From Candidatus Brevefilum sp. (GTDB lineage Bacteria; Chloroflexota; Anaerolineae; Anaerolineales; Anaerolineaceae): a stretch of DNA of 5,428 bases. The DNA is taken from positions 1-5,428 of the forward strand of contig SLIC01000135.1 in the NCBI GenBank assembly GCA_007135845.1, given 5' to 3'. Numbering within the stretch: position 1 is the stretch's first letter; each line of letters starts with the position of its first letter. A program made the translations under genes and the position numbers. A model generated the notes under the pieces. The model was not told where the DNA came from and ran no database searches. It saw nothing but the letters and a program-made list of their open reading frames with translations. Of the stretch, positions 5,370 through 5,428 are shown in pieces.

Positions 5370-5428
5370 ATGACTTATGATCTTGGCAAGGTAAATATAC
5401 CCAAAAGTTTTTTGGCGGATGGTCGAGA
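5370..5428 (+). CDS. Possible 5' end of a downstream gene (partial)
   Basis: ATG at 5370 opens a frame to the window edge (MTYDLGKVNIPKSFLADGR). The same frame is open back to 5310. There is no clear ribosome binding site before 5370, and the - strand is also open for comparable lengths, so the evidence is weak. No family can be recognised from 19 residues. Confidence 0.2.
   Translation, partial: MTYDLGKVNIPKSFLADGR

Larger units (their letters stand above)
5151..5428. other. Non-coding tail after the last complete gene
   Basis: No complete ORF is present. The stretch contains the inverted repeat at 5155-5228, a 10-bp direct repeat ACAATAACTT (5181-5190 and 5243-5252), and a small AT hairpin CAATAA-CTT-TTATTG (5244-5258). 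From 5310 a + frame stays open to the window edge. Confidence 0.5.

Noticed and set aside
1..5428. CRISPR array, tRNA, rRNA or insertion sequence
   Set aside because: No spaced identical repeats of CRISPR type, no tRNA or rRNA landmarks and no transposase or terminal inverted repeats were seen. The regular repeats are all protein-coding.

Overview
The window looks like bacterial chromosome from an environmental lineage. A lipobox protein with a long Thr-Pro linker, PBS-lyase-type HEAT arrays and a TPR protein together suggest Chloroflexota (Anaerolineae-like). This is an inference from gene style; no rRNA, tRNA or taxonomic marker is present. All credible genes are on the + strand. Non-coding DNA and most genes are AT-rich, while the middle of one HEAT gene is strikingly GC-rich.

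Layout: (1) 1-52 may be the last 16 codons of an upstream gene. (2) 160-696 encodes a surface lipoprotein: signal peptide, Cys22, Thr-Pro stalk, small Cys-containing domain. (3) 697-1243 is an AT-rich gap with a candidate promoter and a short GC-rich island (about 1111-1200). (4) 1244-2685 is one HEAT-repeat gene split by a frameshift. The 5' part is an ORF of 367 codons ending at 2347, and the original frame resumes at 2242 and runs to 2685. The break is explained by loss of 37 nt between two GCGCC copies inside the repeat array; adding 37 nt back gives one 492-residue protein. (5) 2742-3176 encodes a small TPR protein 56 nt downstream. (6) 3356-3532 is a 58-codon ORF with three Cys whose stop lies one base before the next gene. 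(7) 3534-5150 encodes a 538-residue protein with a zinc-ribbon-like module, seven HEAT-type units and an unrecognised C-terminal domain. (8) 5151-5428 is a non-coding tail with a long imperfect inverted repeat and perhaps the start of another gene at the edge.

The two HEAT proteins share a C-terminal cap (19 of 37 residues identical by hand alignment), so they are probably paralogues or use the same partner. HEAT and TPR arrays bind proteins, so 1244-5150 reads as a cluster of cytoplasmic scaffold or adaptor proteins with no enzyme recognisable from motifs. The function is unknown. Nothing here identifies a known defence, secretion or metabolic system.
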